From Jejuia algarum (GTDB lineage Bacteria > Bacteroidota > Bacteroidia > Flavobacteriales > Flavobacteriaceae): a stretch of DNA of 64,000 bases. This document shows positions 14,987 through 23,984 of the stretch, piece by piece; within the stretch, counting starts at the first letter, position 1; every line of letters starts with the position of its first letter. Position numbers and translations under genes: made by a program. The notes under the pieces are model-generated. The model was not told the origin of the DNA and made no database searches. It saw only the letters and a list, made by a program, of their open reading frames with translations. The DNA lies in assembly GCA_947495775.1 (NCBI GenBank), contig CANMAQ010000019.1:1-64000 (forward strand), written 5' to 3'.

Positions 14987-15595
14987 TTATTTGCGATCGT
15001 ATTTAAAGTACATCCATGTGCCATAGATAATGTGCATGATTCCAAAACCTAAGACCCAAAGCCAGAAACCGTAACCAGGGTGCCAAGCGCCAATAAGTCC
15101 TAAGATAATTTGAATGCCTCCTAAATATTGAATGTCACCAATACTATATTTTGAGGCATTTACTAAAGCTAAACCGTAGAATATAAGCATTAAACCTCCA
15201 GATTGTCCATATTTACCCTGACTAAGTATAATGAGAATATAAATACCGCCCACCACTAGAGGGATAAGAAAATTAAAAACCAAACGTCTAGAGGTGGCAT
15301 CCCATATTTTAGCGTTTTGTTGTTTTGCTTTTTTTGTGGTTAAAATGATACCGGTTATAATACTAAATAAGGCAACTAGAGCTAAGGTAAGTAAACAAAA
15401 TTTAAAGACCCAACCGTTTAGTAACAACACGCCATGACTGTAATGTGTAACGAGATAATAAGCAATGTAGGCCCCTATAAGTGCGTAAATACCAGCGAGA
15501 ATACCAGAGAAACCACTTAACGATATAAAACGTGACGACTTTGTCATCATGTCTTTAATTTCGGAAATGTCTTTTAAATAATCTTTTGAGTCCAT
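14987..15595 (-). CDS. Integral membrane protein, 202 aa, in the regulator operon
   Basis: After a short acidic N-terminal tail (MDSKDYLKDISEIKDMMTKS) there are about six hydrophobic segments. Proteins of this kind are found upstream of the small winged-helix regulator and creD in related genomes; function unknown. It could sense the envelope or a ligand for the regulator, but this is inference. The ATG is only eight bases from the operator, so the leader is very short. Confidence 0.7.
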   Translation of the reverse strand: MDSKDYLKDISEIKDMMTKSSRFISLSGFSGILAGIYALIGAYIAYYLVTHYSHGVLLLNGWVFKFCLLTLALVALFSIITGIILTTKKAKQQNAKIWDATSRRLVFNFLIPLVVGGIYILIILSQGKYGQSGGLMLIFYGLALVNASKYSIGDIQYLGGIQIILGLIGAWHPGYGFWLWVLGFGIMHIIYGTWMYFKYDRK

Positions 15596-15603
15596 TATAA
15601 AGT

Positions 15604-15620
15604 ACTTTGAAATACAAAGT
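15604..15620. promoter_or_regulatory. Palindromic operator upstream of the regulator operon
   Basis: ACTTTGAAATACAAAGT is nearly identical to the palindrome before creD (14620-14636). It overlaps the likely promoter of the minus-strand operon and also lies in front of the plus-strand DUF1801 gene, whose start is 74 bases away. Confidence 0.65.
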
Positions 15621-15693
15621 AACTAATAATTTCTTAAATACCAATCATAATTTTTTGTTAAGTTTGAATGCTAAAATCAATACGATACGAATT

Positions 15694-16041
15694 ATGCAGC
15701 CTGCGGAAGCTTATATTTTAAATCAGGAAGCCCCTTATAAAACGATACTACTACACCTGCAGGTACTTATAGAACACACACTACCAGATTTAGAGCTAAG
15801 GTATAAATATAAAATCCCATTTTACTATTACAAAGAGAAACCGTTTTGTTATTTAAACGTGAACCTTAAGAAACATTATGTAGATGTTGGGTTTTGGAAA
15901 GGTAAGGCGATTCAAACTCATAAAAGTCACCATACAATTGAAAATCGTAAACAGATCATCTCATTACGCTACACAAATTTAGAAAGTATAAACGCTACTA
16001 TTCTTATAGACATCTTGAATGCTGCTGTTGCCTTATATTAG
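15694..16041 (+). CDS. DUF1801 (YdhG-like) family protein, 115 aa
   Basis: A small soluble protein with the DUF1801 pattern: MQPAEAYILNQEAPYKTILLHLQ, then LRYKYKIPFYYYKEKPFCYLNV, and DVGFWKGK. The structure of this family resembles frataxin-like or YjbR folds, but the function is unknown. I chose the internal ATG at 15694 because family members begin just there; the longer frame from 15607 would start next to the operator. The 256 bases after it (16042-16297) contain no gene or clear signal. Confidence 0.75.
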   Translation: MQPAEAYILNQEAPYKTILLHLQVLIEHTLPDLELRYKYKIPFYYYKEKPFCYLNVNLKKHYVDVGFWKGKAIQTHKSHHTIENRKQIISLRYTNLESINATILIDILNAAVALY

Positions 16042-16297
16042 TTTGGTCTTGTACGTTTTTTAGAAACTACAACAAGGTTTTTAGAAATTCAAAACTGTGT
16101 TTCGCATATTTTCTTGCGAGCCTGTTTTTATAATAGCGTTCCTTAGCACAGTTTTGTAAATGTAGTACGATAACGGTTTTAATTGGGGTTTAGAACTAAT
16201 TGCACAGCACAAGATATTAGGGAATGATCGTATCGTTTATTAGTACGAGGGCAATTTCGATACAAATCATAAATACTCCTAAAGTACGCGTTGCAAC

Positions 16298-16345
16298 AAA
16301 AAAAGGCTATACCACAAGTTAGTCATTAGGGTATAGCCTTTTTTG
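16298..16345. terminator. Bidirectional terminator between DUF1801 gene and kdsA
   Basis: AAAAAAGGCTATACC (16299-16313) pairs perfectly with GGTATAGCCTTTTTT (16330-16344). The A-run and T-run at the ends let it work in both directions; kdsA ends 66 bases away on the other strand. Confidence 0.85.
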
Positions 16346-16410
16346 TTTTTAAGCTAAATGCTTATGGTTTTATCTTATCATGTAGTCGCTTTTAGTCAAT
16401 ACATTTTAAT

Positions 16411-17229
16411 TTACAGGGTATTGACCGTTTGTCGTATAGCACTTAAGTTAGTGAGTAAGCGTTCTAAATTGTCTAAATGTAGCATATTCGCGCCATCACT
16501 TTTGGCATTAGCGGGGTCGAAGTGTGTTTCTATAAATAAGCCGTCAACGTTATTTACGATACCAGCTCTAGCTATAGTTTCAATCATTTCTGGACGCCCC
16601 CCTGTAACCCCAGCAGTTTGGTTGGGTTGCTGTAAAGAATGTGTTACATCTAAAACCGTTGGTGCGAATTGACGCATGGTAGGAATACCCCTAAAGTCAA
16701 CAATCATATCTTGATACCCAAACATGGTACCTCTGTCGGTAATCCAAGCTTTATCACTACCCGCATCTTTTACTTTTTGAACAGCGTGTTGCATGGCTTC
16801 GGGACTCATAAATTGTCCTTTTTTTAAGTTAACGACTTTTCCTGTTTTCGCTGCAGCAACGACCAAATCTGTTTGTCGTACTAAAAAAGCAGGAATTTGC
16901 AACACATCAACGTAAGCTGCTGCTTTCTTAGCATCTGCAACTTCATGAATGTCTGTTACCGTAGGCACATCAAAAGTATCAGATACCTTTTTTAGAATTT
17001 TTAAAGCCTTTTCATCTCCAATTCCCGTAAAACTGTCAATCCGACTTCTATTGGCTTTTTTAAAACTGCCTTTAAATATATAAGGGATGCGTAGTTTATC
17101 CGTAATAGAAATTACTTTTTCTGCGATGCGTAACGCCATGTCTTCCCCTTCAATGGCACAAGGCCCACAGAGTAAGAAGAAATTATTGGAATTAGCGTGT
17201 TTTAATTTAGGAATATCGTTCAGTATCAT
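16411..17229 (-). CDS. kdsA: 3-deoxy-8-phosphooctulonate synthase (KDO-8-phosphate synthase)
   Basis: It condenses phosphoenolpyruvate with arabinose 5-phosphate to KDO 8-phosphate for the lipopolysaccharide inner core; cytoplasmic. The 272-aa length is normal. Motifs include LLCGPCAIEGEDMA (residues 18-31), KGSFKKANRSR with the PEP-binding lysine, GQFMSPEAM, and RGTMFGYQDMIVDFRG. The cysteine in GPCAIE and the late DGLFIETHFDP region match the family. The gene directly downstream of its promoter is 17264-17620, a membrane protein 34 bases upstream on the same strand. Confidence 0.95.
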   Translation of the reverse strand: MILNDIPKLKHANSNNFFLLCGPCAIEGEDMALRIAEKVISITDKLRIPYIFKGSFKKANRSRIDSFTGIGDEKALKILKKVSDTFDVPTVTDIHEVADAKKAAAYVDVLQIPAFLVRQTDLVVAAAKTGKVVNLKKGQFMSPEAMQHAVQKVKDAGSDKAWITDRGTMFGYQDMIVDFRGIPTMRQFAPTVLDVTHSLQQPNQTAGVTGGRPEMIETIARAGIVNNVDGLFIETHFDPANAKSDGANMLHLDNLERLLTNLSAIRQTVNTL

Positions 17230-17263
17230 GTGCTTTTAATTGTAGCTACAAAGGTAGTTAAAA

Positions 17264-17620
17264 TCAAAAGCTTTTATTTAAGCTGTTTTTAATAATCCAA
17301 AGTGCCATTAAAAAGCTAAGGATTACAAAAATACCAGAATACAACACAATGTTAGGTGTTAAACTTGTGTTGTAGCCTAGACTGAGCAGGTAGGCAATTA
17401 CAGCGTAAGAAGACAAACAACTAAATGTAATGCCTAACGTGATATTAAGGGCTTTGTTGGGTTTTAAGACTTGCCAAATAAATGGAATCGCAAAAAGGAG
17501 GATAGGGGATGCAGCCCATCCTAAATTTTTATTGAATATCGTAAATAAAATTACCGCCGCTATTATAAAGTATAAATAAGGGATACGTGCCGAGTGCTTT
17601 TTTAGTCTAAGGGAGGACAT
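17264..17620 (-). CDS. Small membrane protein, 118 aa, unknown
   Basis: Four hydrophobic helices fill most of the protein (about residues 13-30, 35-50, 56-75 and 87-110), with a basic start (MSSLRLKKHSAR) and a basic end. No family recognised. It precedes kdsA by 34 bases on the same strand, so the two may form an operon, although a role in KDO or LPS synthesis is not indicated by the sequence. Confidence 0.6.
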   Translation of the reverse strand: MSSLRLKKHSARIPYLYFIIAAVILFTIFNKNLGWAASPILLFAIPFIWQVLKPNKALNITLGITFSCLSSYAVIAYLLSLGYNTSLTPNIVLYSGIFVILSFLMALWIIKNSLNKSF

Positions 17621-17739
17621 GAGGTGTTTTGTTTGAGGGTTTTACAAAATTACTTCCCAATTCGTCGAAAACGTACCGTCATGATTACAATAGATCTGTA
17701 ATATATACCAAAATTTTAATGAAATACCAAAATAAGCAG

Positions 17740-17747
17740 TACATTTG
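17740..17747 (+). promoter_or_regulatory. Minus-7 promoter box of typA
   Basis: TACATTTG matches the Bacteroidota TAnnTTTG consensus exactly, 23 bases before the typA start. A clear TTTG minus-33 element is not present at the usual distance. Confidence 0.6.
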
Positions 17748-17770
17748 CACGCTCAAACAAGCCTTTCAGT

Positions 17771-19570
17771 ATGAAAAAGACAAAAAATATTGCAATTATT
17801 GCACACGTAGATCACGGTAAAACGACTTTGGTTGATAAAATCATGTACCATTGTCAATTATTTCGTGAAAATGAAAACACTGGTGATTTAATTCTTGATA
17901 ATAATGATCTTGAACGCGAGAGAGGTATTACAATTACATCTAAGAACGTATCTGTTATTTATAAGGACACTAAAATTAACATTATTGACACACCTGGTCA
18001 CGCCGATTTTGGTGGAGAAGTAGAACGTGTTTTAAACATGGCTGATGGTGTATTATTGTTAGTAGATGCTTTTGAAGGGCCTATGCCACAAACACGATTT
18101 GTATTGCAAAAAGCAATTGATTTAGGTTTAAAACCTTGTGTGGTGGTTAATAAGGTTGATAAAGAGAATTGTACGCCAGATGAAGTACATGAAAAGGTAT
18201 TTGATTTAATGTTTGAGTTAGGTGCAGAAGAATGGCAACTTGATTTTCCAACAGTTTACGGTTCGGCAAAGAACAACTGGATGAGTGACGATTGGCAAAA
18301 CCAAACGGAAAATATCGAGCCTTTATTAGATATGGTAATAGAGCACATTCCAGAACCAAAAATAGTTGAAGGTACAACGCAAATGTTAATTACGTCTTTA
18401 GATTTCTCCTCTTTTACAGGACGAATTGCTATTGGGCGTTTAACCCGTGGTGCATTAAAGGTAGGTCAAAACATTTCTTTAGTAAAACGCGATGGCAGCA
18501 TTGTGAAATCTAAAATTAAAGAATTACATGTATTCGAAGGTTTAGGACGTCTAAAAGTAGATGAAGTTCAAACGGGAGATATTTGTGCTATTGTTGGTTT
18601 AGAAGGTTTTGAGATTGGAGATACCGTTGCCGATTGGGAAAACCCTGAAGGGCTAAAAACGATAGCGATAGATGAGCCTACAATGAGCATGTTGTTTACA
18701 ATTAACGATTCACCTTTCTTTGGGAAAGATGGAAAATTTGTAACGTCACGTCATATTAAAGACCGCTTAACTAAAGAGTTAGAAAAAAACTTAGCATTGC
18801 GCGTAGAAGAGACTGATAGTGCCGATAAATTTATGGTATTTGGTCGTGGAGTACTACACTTATCTGTTTTAATTGAAACAATGAGACGTGAGGGCTATGA
18901 ATTGCAAATAGGACAACCACAAGTTATCATAAAAGAAGTAGATGGTGTGAAATGTGAGCCTGTAGAAGAAATGACTATAGATTTACCTGAAACTGTATCT
19001 GGTAAGGCTATAGAAATGGTGACCATGCGTAAAGGTGAAATGTTAAGTATGGAAGCTAAAGGCGAGCGTATGGTATGTGAATTTATTGTGCCTTCTAGAG
19101 GTATTATTGGTTTGCGTAACCAATTGTTAACTGCTACTGCTGGTGAGGCTATTATGGCGCACCGTTTTAAAGAATATCAACCATTAAAAGGTGGTATTCC
19201 AGAGCGTCAAAATGGAAGTTTAGTGTCCATGGAAAATGGACAAGCGATTCCTTATTCTATAGATAAATTACAAGACAGAGGTAAATTTTTCGTAGATCCA
19301 GGTGAGGACATCTATGAAGGTCAGGTTATTGGAGAAAACTCTCGTGGCGATGACATGACTGTTAACGTGACTAAAACTAAAAAGTTAAGTAACGTACGTT
19401 CTTCTGGAGCAGATGATAAGGCTAAGATTGTACCAGCTATCAAATTCTCTTTAGAAGAAGCTTTAGAATACATTCAAAAAGATGAATATGTTGAGGTAAC
19501 TCCTAATCATTTAAGATTACGAAAAATATACTTGACAGAAGTAGAACGTAAAAGAAACAAATCTTTGTAA
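17771..19570 (+). CDS. typA: Translational GTPase TypA/BipA
   Basis: A ribosome-binding GTPase of the EF-G-like family, acting in ribosome assembly and stress adaptation. Length 599 aa is normal. G motifs: AHVDHGKTT (G1, residues 11-19), RGITI (G2), DTPGHADF (G3), NKVD (G4), and GSAKNNWMS (G5). The TypA-specific C-terminal domain follows (GIPERQNGSLVSMENGQ, then LEEALEYIQKDEYVEVTP). It stands alone, with its own promoter box and a strong terminator at 19602-19650. Confidence 0.97.
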   Translation: MKKTKNIAIIAHVDHGKTTLVDKIMYHCQLFRENENTGDLILDNNDLERERGITITSKNVSVIYKDTKINIIDTPGHADFGGEVERVLNMADGVLLLVDAFEGPMPQTRFVLQKAIDLGLKPCVVVNKVDKENCTPDEVHEKVFDLMFELGAEEWQLDFPTVYGSAKNNWMSDDWQNQTENIEPLLDMVIEHIPEPKIVEGTTQMLITSLDFSSFTGRIAIGRLTRGALKVGQNISLVKRDGSIVKSKIKELHVFEGLGRLKVDEVQTGDICAIVGLEGFEIGDTVADWENPEGLKTIAIDEPTMSMLFTINDSPFFGKDGKFVTSRHIKDRLTKELEKNLALRVEETDSADKFMVFGRGVLHLSVLIETMRREGYELQIGQPQVIIKEVDGVKCEPVEEMTIDLPETVSGKAIEMVTMRKGEMLSMEAKGERMVCEFIVPSRGIIGLRNQLLTATAGEAIMAHRFKEYQPLKGGIPERQNGSLVSMENGQAIPYSIDKLQDRGKFFVDPGEDIYEGQVIGENSRGDDMTVNVTKTKKLSNVRSSGADDKAKIVPAIKFSLEEALEYIQKDEYVEVTPNHLRLRKIYLTEVERKRNKSL

Positions 19571-19601
19571 GATTAGTTTAATAGTCATGCAAATGAAACT
19601 T

Positions 19602-19650
19602 ACAAGCTAGTGTTTGTTTACTTTAGTAAATAAATACTAGCTTGTTTTTT
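19602..19650 (+). terminator. Terminator of typA
   Basis: ACAAGCTAGT (19602-19611) pairs with ACTAGCTTGT (19636-19645); the stem extends inward with mismatches through TTTAC/GTAAA, and a T-run follows. Confidence 0.85.
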
Positions 19651-19785
19651 AGTTTAAAATCAACAGTTTATAGCATGGTATTAGCTTAAGTTGTTGTGTA
19701 GTATCTCTTGTTTCGTATATTTGATGCGTTAAAATTATACTAACTTTTTTGTTTTTTAGTTTTATAATTATAAAGCACTGCTTTT

Positions 19786-21087
19786 TTGAAGAAATTAATA
19801 CATTATATAAATACTCAGGTTTTAGTTAAAATCATGTCTTTAAAAACGGCTGCTGTTTTAACGAGAATTATAGCAGGCTTATTAACATCTAAAGCGATAG
19901 CCATTTTTATAGGACCTAATGGTATGGCGCTAGTAGGGAATCTTAGAGACTTTGTGACGTCTGCACAAACTGTAGCTACCTTAGGCTTTTATAAGGGTAT
20001 CGTAAAGCAGGTGAATGCATTTAAGGATGACCTGGTACGCTTGAGTAAAACATTATCGACCGTATATTACTTTGGGTTTTTTACAACCATTCTAGTTGCT
20101 TTTTTTTGTTATTTTCAAGCAGACTATATCAACGACTTGATATTTCCTACCTATAATAACTATATTTATGCCATTAAAGTTTTTGCTATAGCACTACCTT
20201 TTTATGCTTTAAATATGTTCTCTTTTTCGATAATGAATGGATTTTCAAAGTATAAAATCTTAATTATTATCAATATTATAGGTCAAATTCTAGGCTTATC
20301 GATTACACTTTTATTAATTGTTCAGAATAAATTAGATGGCGCTTTGATTTCTGTAGCCATTTCAGAATCTCTTATTTTCCTAATTACTTTAGTAGGGATT
20401 ATTAATAGAAAAAGTTTTATCCCTTTAATAAGCGTTGAAAATGTAAGTTTTACATATTTGAAAAAATTGAGTTCTTACACAGGGATGGCCTTGTTTTCAA
20501 CAATTATTTTACCTTTAGTTATTTTGGCGATACGTTCTCATGTTATTGATAATATAGGGTACAAAGAAGCGGGCTTCTGGGAAGCTATGCTTCGTATATC
20601 GAAGTACTATCTTATGTTAGTGAGTTCTTTACTAGGGCTCTATATTATACCGCGTTTTTCTCAAATACATGACATCAAAGTCTTTAAAAAAGAGGTGTTT
20701 GGGTTGTATAAAACCATCGTTCCTATTTTTGCATTGGGTTTATTAATTATTTATGTATTGAAATCGGTGATTGTAAGAGTCGTATTTACAGAAGAATTTG
20801 CTCCTGTGGAAGACCTGTTTTTTTGGCAATTATTAGGCGATTTTGTTAAAGTGTTGTCTATGATTATTTCGTACCAATTTCTAGCAAAAAAGATGTTTTG
20901 GCATTACGCCATAACAGAAGCTTTTTTAGTCGTAATTTTGTATACAACCAGCATTTATTTTATAAAAACATGTGGCGTAAAAGGCGCTGTAATTGGTCAT
21001 TTTGTGAGTTACCTTATGTATTATGGAGTGATCTTACTTATCTTTGGAAGTTCTTTATTTGGGGTAGATAGCACGAACTCAAAATGA
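19786..21087 (+). CDS. Wzx-type polysaccharide flippase, 433 aa (first of two)
   Basis: A polytopic transporter of the MATE/oligosaccharidyl-lipid flippase superfamily, with about twelve helices and the family start TSKAIAIFIGPNGMALVGNLRDF (WzxE/O-antigen translocase type). It would move lipid-linked oligosaccharides across the inner membrane. The frame opens with TTG at 19786; the first ATG is at 19834 (MSLKTA). The paralogue downstream has matching residues before that ATG, which favours the TTG. It is followed after 39 bases by the second flippase, starting the surface-polysaccharide locus. Confidence 0.85.
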   Translation: MKKLIHYINTQVLVKIMSLKTAAVLTRIIAGLLTSKAIAIFIGPNGMALVGNLRDFVTSAQTVATLGFYKGIVKQVNAFKDDLVRLSKTLSTVYYFGFFTTILVAFFCYFQADYINDLIFPTYNNYIYAIKVFAIALPFYALNMFSFSIMNGFSKYKILIIINIIGQILGLSITLLLIVQNKLDGALISVAISESLIFLITLVGIINRKSFIPLISVENVSFTYLKKLSSYTGMALFSTIILPLVILAIRSHVIDNIGYKEAGFWEAMLRISKYYLMLVSSLLGLYIIPRFSQIHDIKVFKKEVFGLYKTIVPIFALGLLIIYVLKSVIVRVVFTEEFAPVEDLFFWQLLGDFVKVLSMIISYQFLAKKMFWHYAITEAFLVVILYTTSIYFIKTCGVKGAVIGHFVSYLMYYGVILLIFGSSLFGVDSTNSK

Positions 21088-21126
21088 TGCTACTAAATAA
21101 ACACATGTCTTTGTTTGTAAACTATA

Positions 21127-22413
21127 ATGACTAAGCTAAAACCATTTAAATTTAATTTATTATTTAAAGCCTCTTTTTATAATTTTATTATAATGGGAAT
21201 TAAGGTGATATGTGGTCTTGTCTTATCTAAAGCAACGGCATTGTTTCTGGGGCCTTCAGGTCTTGCTCTACTTGGTAATTTAAATAATCTTTCTAGAATG
21301 GCGTCTGGAGTTACTGCAGAAGGCTATCAAAACGGAACGGTTAGATATGTGTCTGAGTTTCATACAAAGCCAAAAACGAAAAAAGTATTATTAGCAACTG
21401 TTTTTCAGTTAAGTCTAGGGGTATCGCTAGTGCTTGCCTTGTTTTTTTGGGGGTTTTCTAAAACAATAAGTCTTTATTTATTTGATACCTATGAATATGC
21501 TTTGGCTGTTATCTGTTTAGGTATAGGCTTGCCTTTTTTGTCTATAAATCTTATCGTTATATTTATATTAAATGGAGAAGAAAACTATAAGAAATTAGTG
21601 GTCGTTAATGGAATACTAAGTTTAGTATCTATGCTTATAGCGGTTATAGTCATGTTTAAATATGATTTGTATACTGTGATGATAAGTGTTGGCTTAATTC
21701 CAATAGTTGTTTTTGGGTTTAATTACATCTGTTTGAGAGAGCAGAGATATATCTTTAAGTATATTTTTGAATTTAGATATTTTTCAATATCAGTTTTAAA
21801 AAAAATGAGTGCTTATTTTACCATGGCTGTTTATTCTGCAATTATAGTTTCTGTTAATTTAATCCTTGTACGTAACCTAATAATTGAGAAATTAAGTATT
21901 GATGAAGCTGGATATTGGGAAGCCATGAATAAGATATCTTCTTTTTATGTGATGTTTTTTTTGAGCTTAACTTCGTTTTATTTGTTGCCTCAATTTTCTA
22001 AAATTAATTCTGTAGATGCTTTTAAAATTAAAATAACGAACTTTTATAAACTCTGTATTCCTTTATTATTAGTTTCTTTTACAGGTGTTTACTTTATGAG
22101 GTTTGTTTTGTTGGAAGTTTTTTTAAGTAAAGATTTCTTGCCTACATCTTCTTTATTTTTATACAGACTCATTGGAGATTTTATAAGTGTTTTATCTATT
22201 GCTTTGGTCAAACAGTTTCATGCTAAGTTGATGATTAAAGCCTATATTATTTGTAATGGAGCTTTAAATGTATTGTACTTTTGTTTGAGTTATTGTTTTA
22301 TAGATCGTTATGGACTTAATGGAGTTATGAAAGCTTATGCTTTAAGTTATTTACTTTACTTTATTTTAGTATTAATATTTATTTTGACCTATTTTAAGCG
22401 AAACTACAAGTAA
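21127..22413 (+). CDS. Wzx-type polysaccharide flippase, 428 aa (second of two)
   Basis: A paralogue of the preceding gene: KATALFLGPSGLALLGNLNN, then SAYFTMAVYSAIIV and EAGYWEAMNKISSFYVMFF align with SYTGMALFSTIIL and EAGFWEAMLRISKYYLMLV of the first copy. About twelve membrane helices. Its stop overlaps the next gene's ATG (TAATG), so the transferase downstream is cotranslated. Two flippases in a row suggest two glycolipid substrates or specialisation after duplication. Confidence 0.85.
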   Translation: MTKLKPFKFNLLFKASFYNFIIMGIKVICGLVLSKATALFLGPSGLALLGNLNNLSRMASGVTAEGYQNGTVRYVSEFHTKPKTKKVLLATVFQLSLGVSLVLALFFWGFSKTISLYLFDTYEYALAVICLGIGLPFLSINLIVIFILNGEENYKKLVVVNGILSLVSMLIAVIVMFKYDLYTVMISVGLIPIVVFGFNYICLREQRYIFKYIFEFRYFSISVLKKMSAYFTMAVYSAIIVSVNLILVRNLIIEKLSIDEAGYWEAMNKISSFYVMFFLSLTSFYLLPQFSKINSVDAFKIKITNFYKLCIPLLLVSFTGVYFMRFVLLEVFLSKDFLPTSSLFLYRLIGDFISVLSIALVKQFHAKLMIKAYIICNGALNVLYFCLSYCFIDRYGLNGVMKAYALSYLLYFILVLIFILTYFKRNYK

Positions 22414-23978
22414 TGAACTCTATTTTTAAGTCTAATTCTCTGTCGTTATTTGTAGTGTTTTTCGCACCTGTTTTTTTAGCTTTTTTTCTTGAAGCATCTG
22501 CAGAAGGTATAATGAGCTATGGTATCTTACCTAACTTTTTTGAGAACGTACTATTTACAGTCGTTATATTTCTTTGTGCACAACAGTTTATAACGTTCTA
22601 TAAATATAATTTCTTGATTCACATTTTAATACTGTCTCATTATGTAGCTCTAATTGTTGAAGTGGGATTGTATTTGCTTTTTCAAATTAGAATGAATGCA
22701 GCTTATGTTCATGTTGTGTTAAACACAAATTTGGAGGAAGCAAGCGAGTTTACAAATGTTTATTTTCAAAGTAGACTGTTTTGGCTTGTTCTTTTTGTAG
22801 TACCAATAGGTCTTTTTTTTTCAAAGCAACAAAAGTTGTCAATACGATTTGATATAAAGCGCACATTAAAAGCCTTAATTATTTGTCTTTTAATTGCAGG
22901 CGCATTTAGATTTTTTCATTTGGGAAAGTGGAATTTGCCCTTTATTTCTACGAAGTCTTATTTTGAGTATCGCGCACAAATTAAAGCCATAAATGAATTT
23001 AAAAATAAAACCATAAATCTAGAAGTAGAAACATTAAGCGCTAATAAAACTGTTGTTGTTATTGTTGGAGAGTCTACGGGGCGACAGCACATGAGTTTAT
23101 ATGGTTATAAAAACAAAACGACTCCTAAATTAGAGGCATTAAGTGATTCGTTGCTTGTTTACAATGATGTTATAAGCTCTAACGTGTACACAACAGGATC
23201 TATGTATGATATCTTAACTTTATCTAATTACGAAGATCCAGAACAAAGTATACCGCTTTTTAGTTATTTGAAAGCGGCAAATTATAAAGTGTTTTGGTTG
23301 TCAAACCAAAGAGCAGTAGGGTTTAATGATAATATGATATCAAGACTAGCTGCGTTAGCAGATGAAAGCGTGTTTTTAAGTCATAATGATTTTAGAAATA
23401 AAACATTATATGATGCTGTTTTATTAGATAAACTTGAAGAGAAATTAAAGGTAGAAGAAAAAAAAATTATATTTCTTCATCTCATAGGAACGCATTACGA
23501 TTATTCAAAACGTTATCCTGATACGTTTTCAATATTTGACACAGAACACGATACCCCTAAAGCGCGTATTGTAGCAACATATGATAATGCTATTTTATAT
23601 AATGATTTTATAGTTTCTGAAGTTATAAATAAGACAAAATATAAGGAGAAAAGCGCGGTACTGTATTTTTCAGACCATGGAGAAGAAGTTTTTGATAAAG
23701 CGAATTATTTTGGTCACTTTCAAAATAAACCTACAGTAGCTATGTATGAAATTCCTTTTTTGGTGTATTTATCTAAAGATTTTGAAAGCCCTAAAGATTT
23801 TGTCATTGATGTTTCTAGAAAATATATGTTAGATGACATGCCCCACAGTTTAATGCATTTAATGGGAATTAAAAGTGAATTGCTTAAGGATTCAAGAAGT
23901 ATATTTAGTGCGAAATTTGAAGATCGAAAACGAATGATTAATAAGGGATTAGAATTTGATGACTTTAAGTCTAAATAA
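22413..23978 (+). CDS. Phosphoethanolamine transferase-like enzyme (sulfatase fold), 521 aa
   Basis: Five N-terminal membrane helices (residues 10-170) precede a periplasmic alkaline-phosphatase-like domain. The nucleophile motif VIVGESTGRQHMSLYGY places Thr222 as the phosphoryl acceptor; HLIGTHYDYSKRYP and YFSDHGEE are metal-ligand regions. Enzymes of this family (EptA, CptA, OpgE) move phosphoethanolamine from phosphatidylethanolamine to lipid A, LPS core or glucans. The substrate here is probably the glycan made by this locus. Translation is coupled to the flippase upstream. Confidence 0.85.
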   Translation: MNSIFKSNSLSLFVVFFAPVFLAFFLEASAEGIMSYGILPNFFENVLFTVVIFLCAQQFITFYKYNFLIHILILSHYVALIVEVGLYLLFQIRMNAAYVHVVLNTNLEEASEFTNVYFQSRLFWLVLFVVPIGLFFSKQQKLSIRFDIKRTLKALIICLLIAGAFRFFHLGKWNLPFISTKSYFEYRAQIKAINEFKNKTINLEVETLSANKTVVVIVGESTGRQHMSLYGYKNKTTPKLEALSDSLLVYNDVISSNVYTTGSMYDILTLSNYEDPEQSIPLFSYLKAANYKVFWLSNQRAVGFNDNMISRLAALADESVFLSHNDFRNKTLYDAVLLDKLEEKLKVEEKKIIFLHLIGTHYDYSKRYPDTFSIFDTEHDTPKARIVATYDNAILYNDFIVSEVINKTKYKEKSAVLYFSDHGEEVFDKANYFGHFQNKPTVAMYEIPFLVYLSKDFESPKDFVIDVSRKYMLDDMPHSLMHLMGIKSELLKDSRSIFSAKFEDRKRMINKGLEFDDFKSK

Positions 23979-23984
23979 AATATA

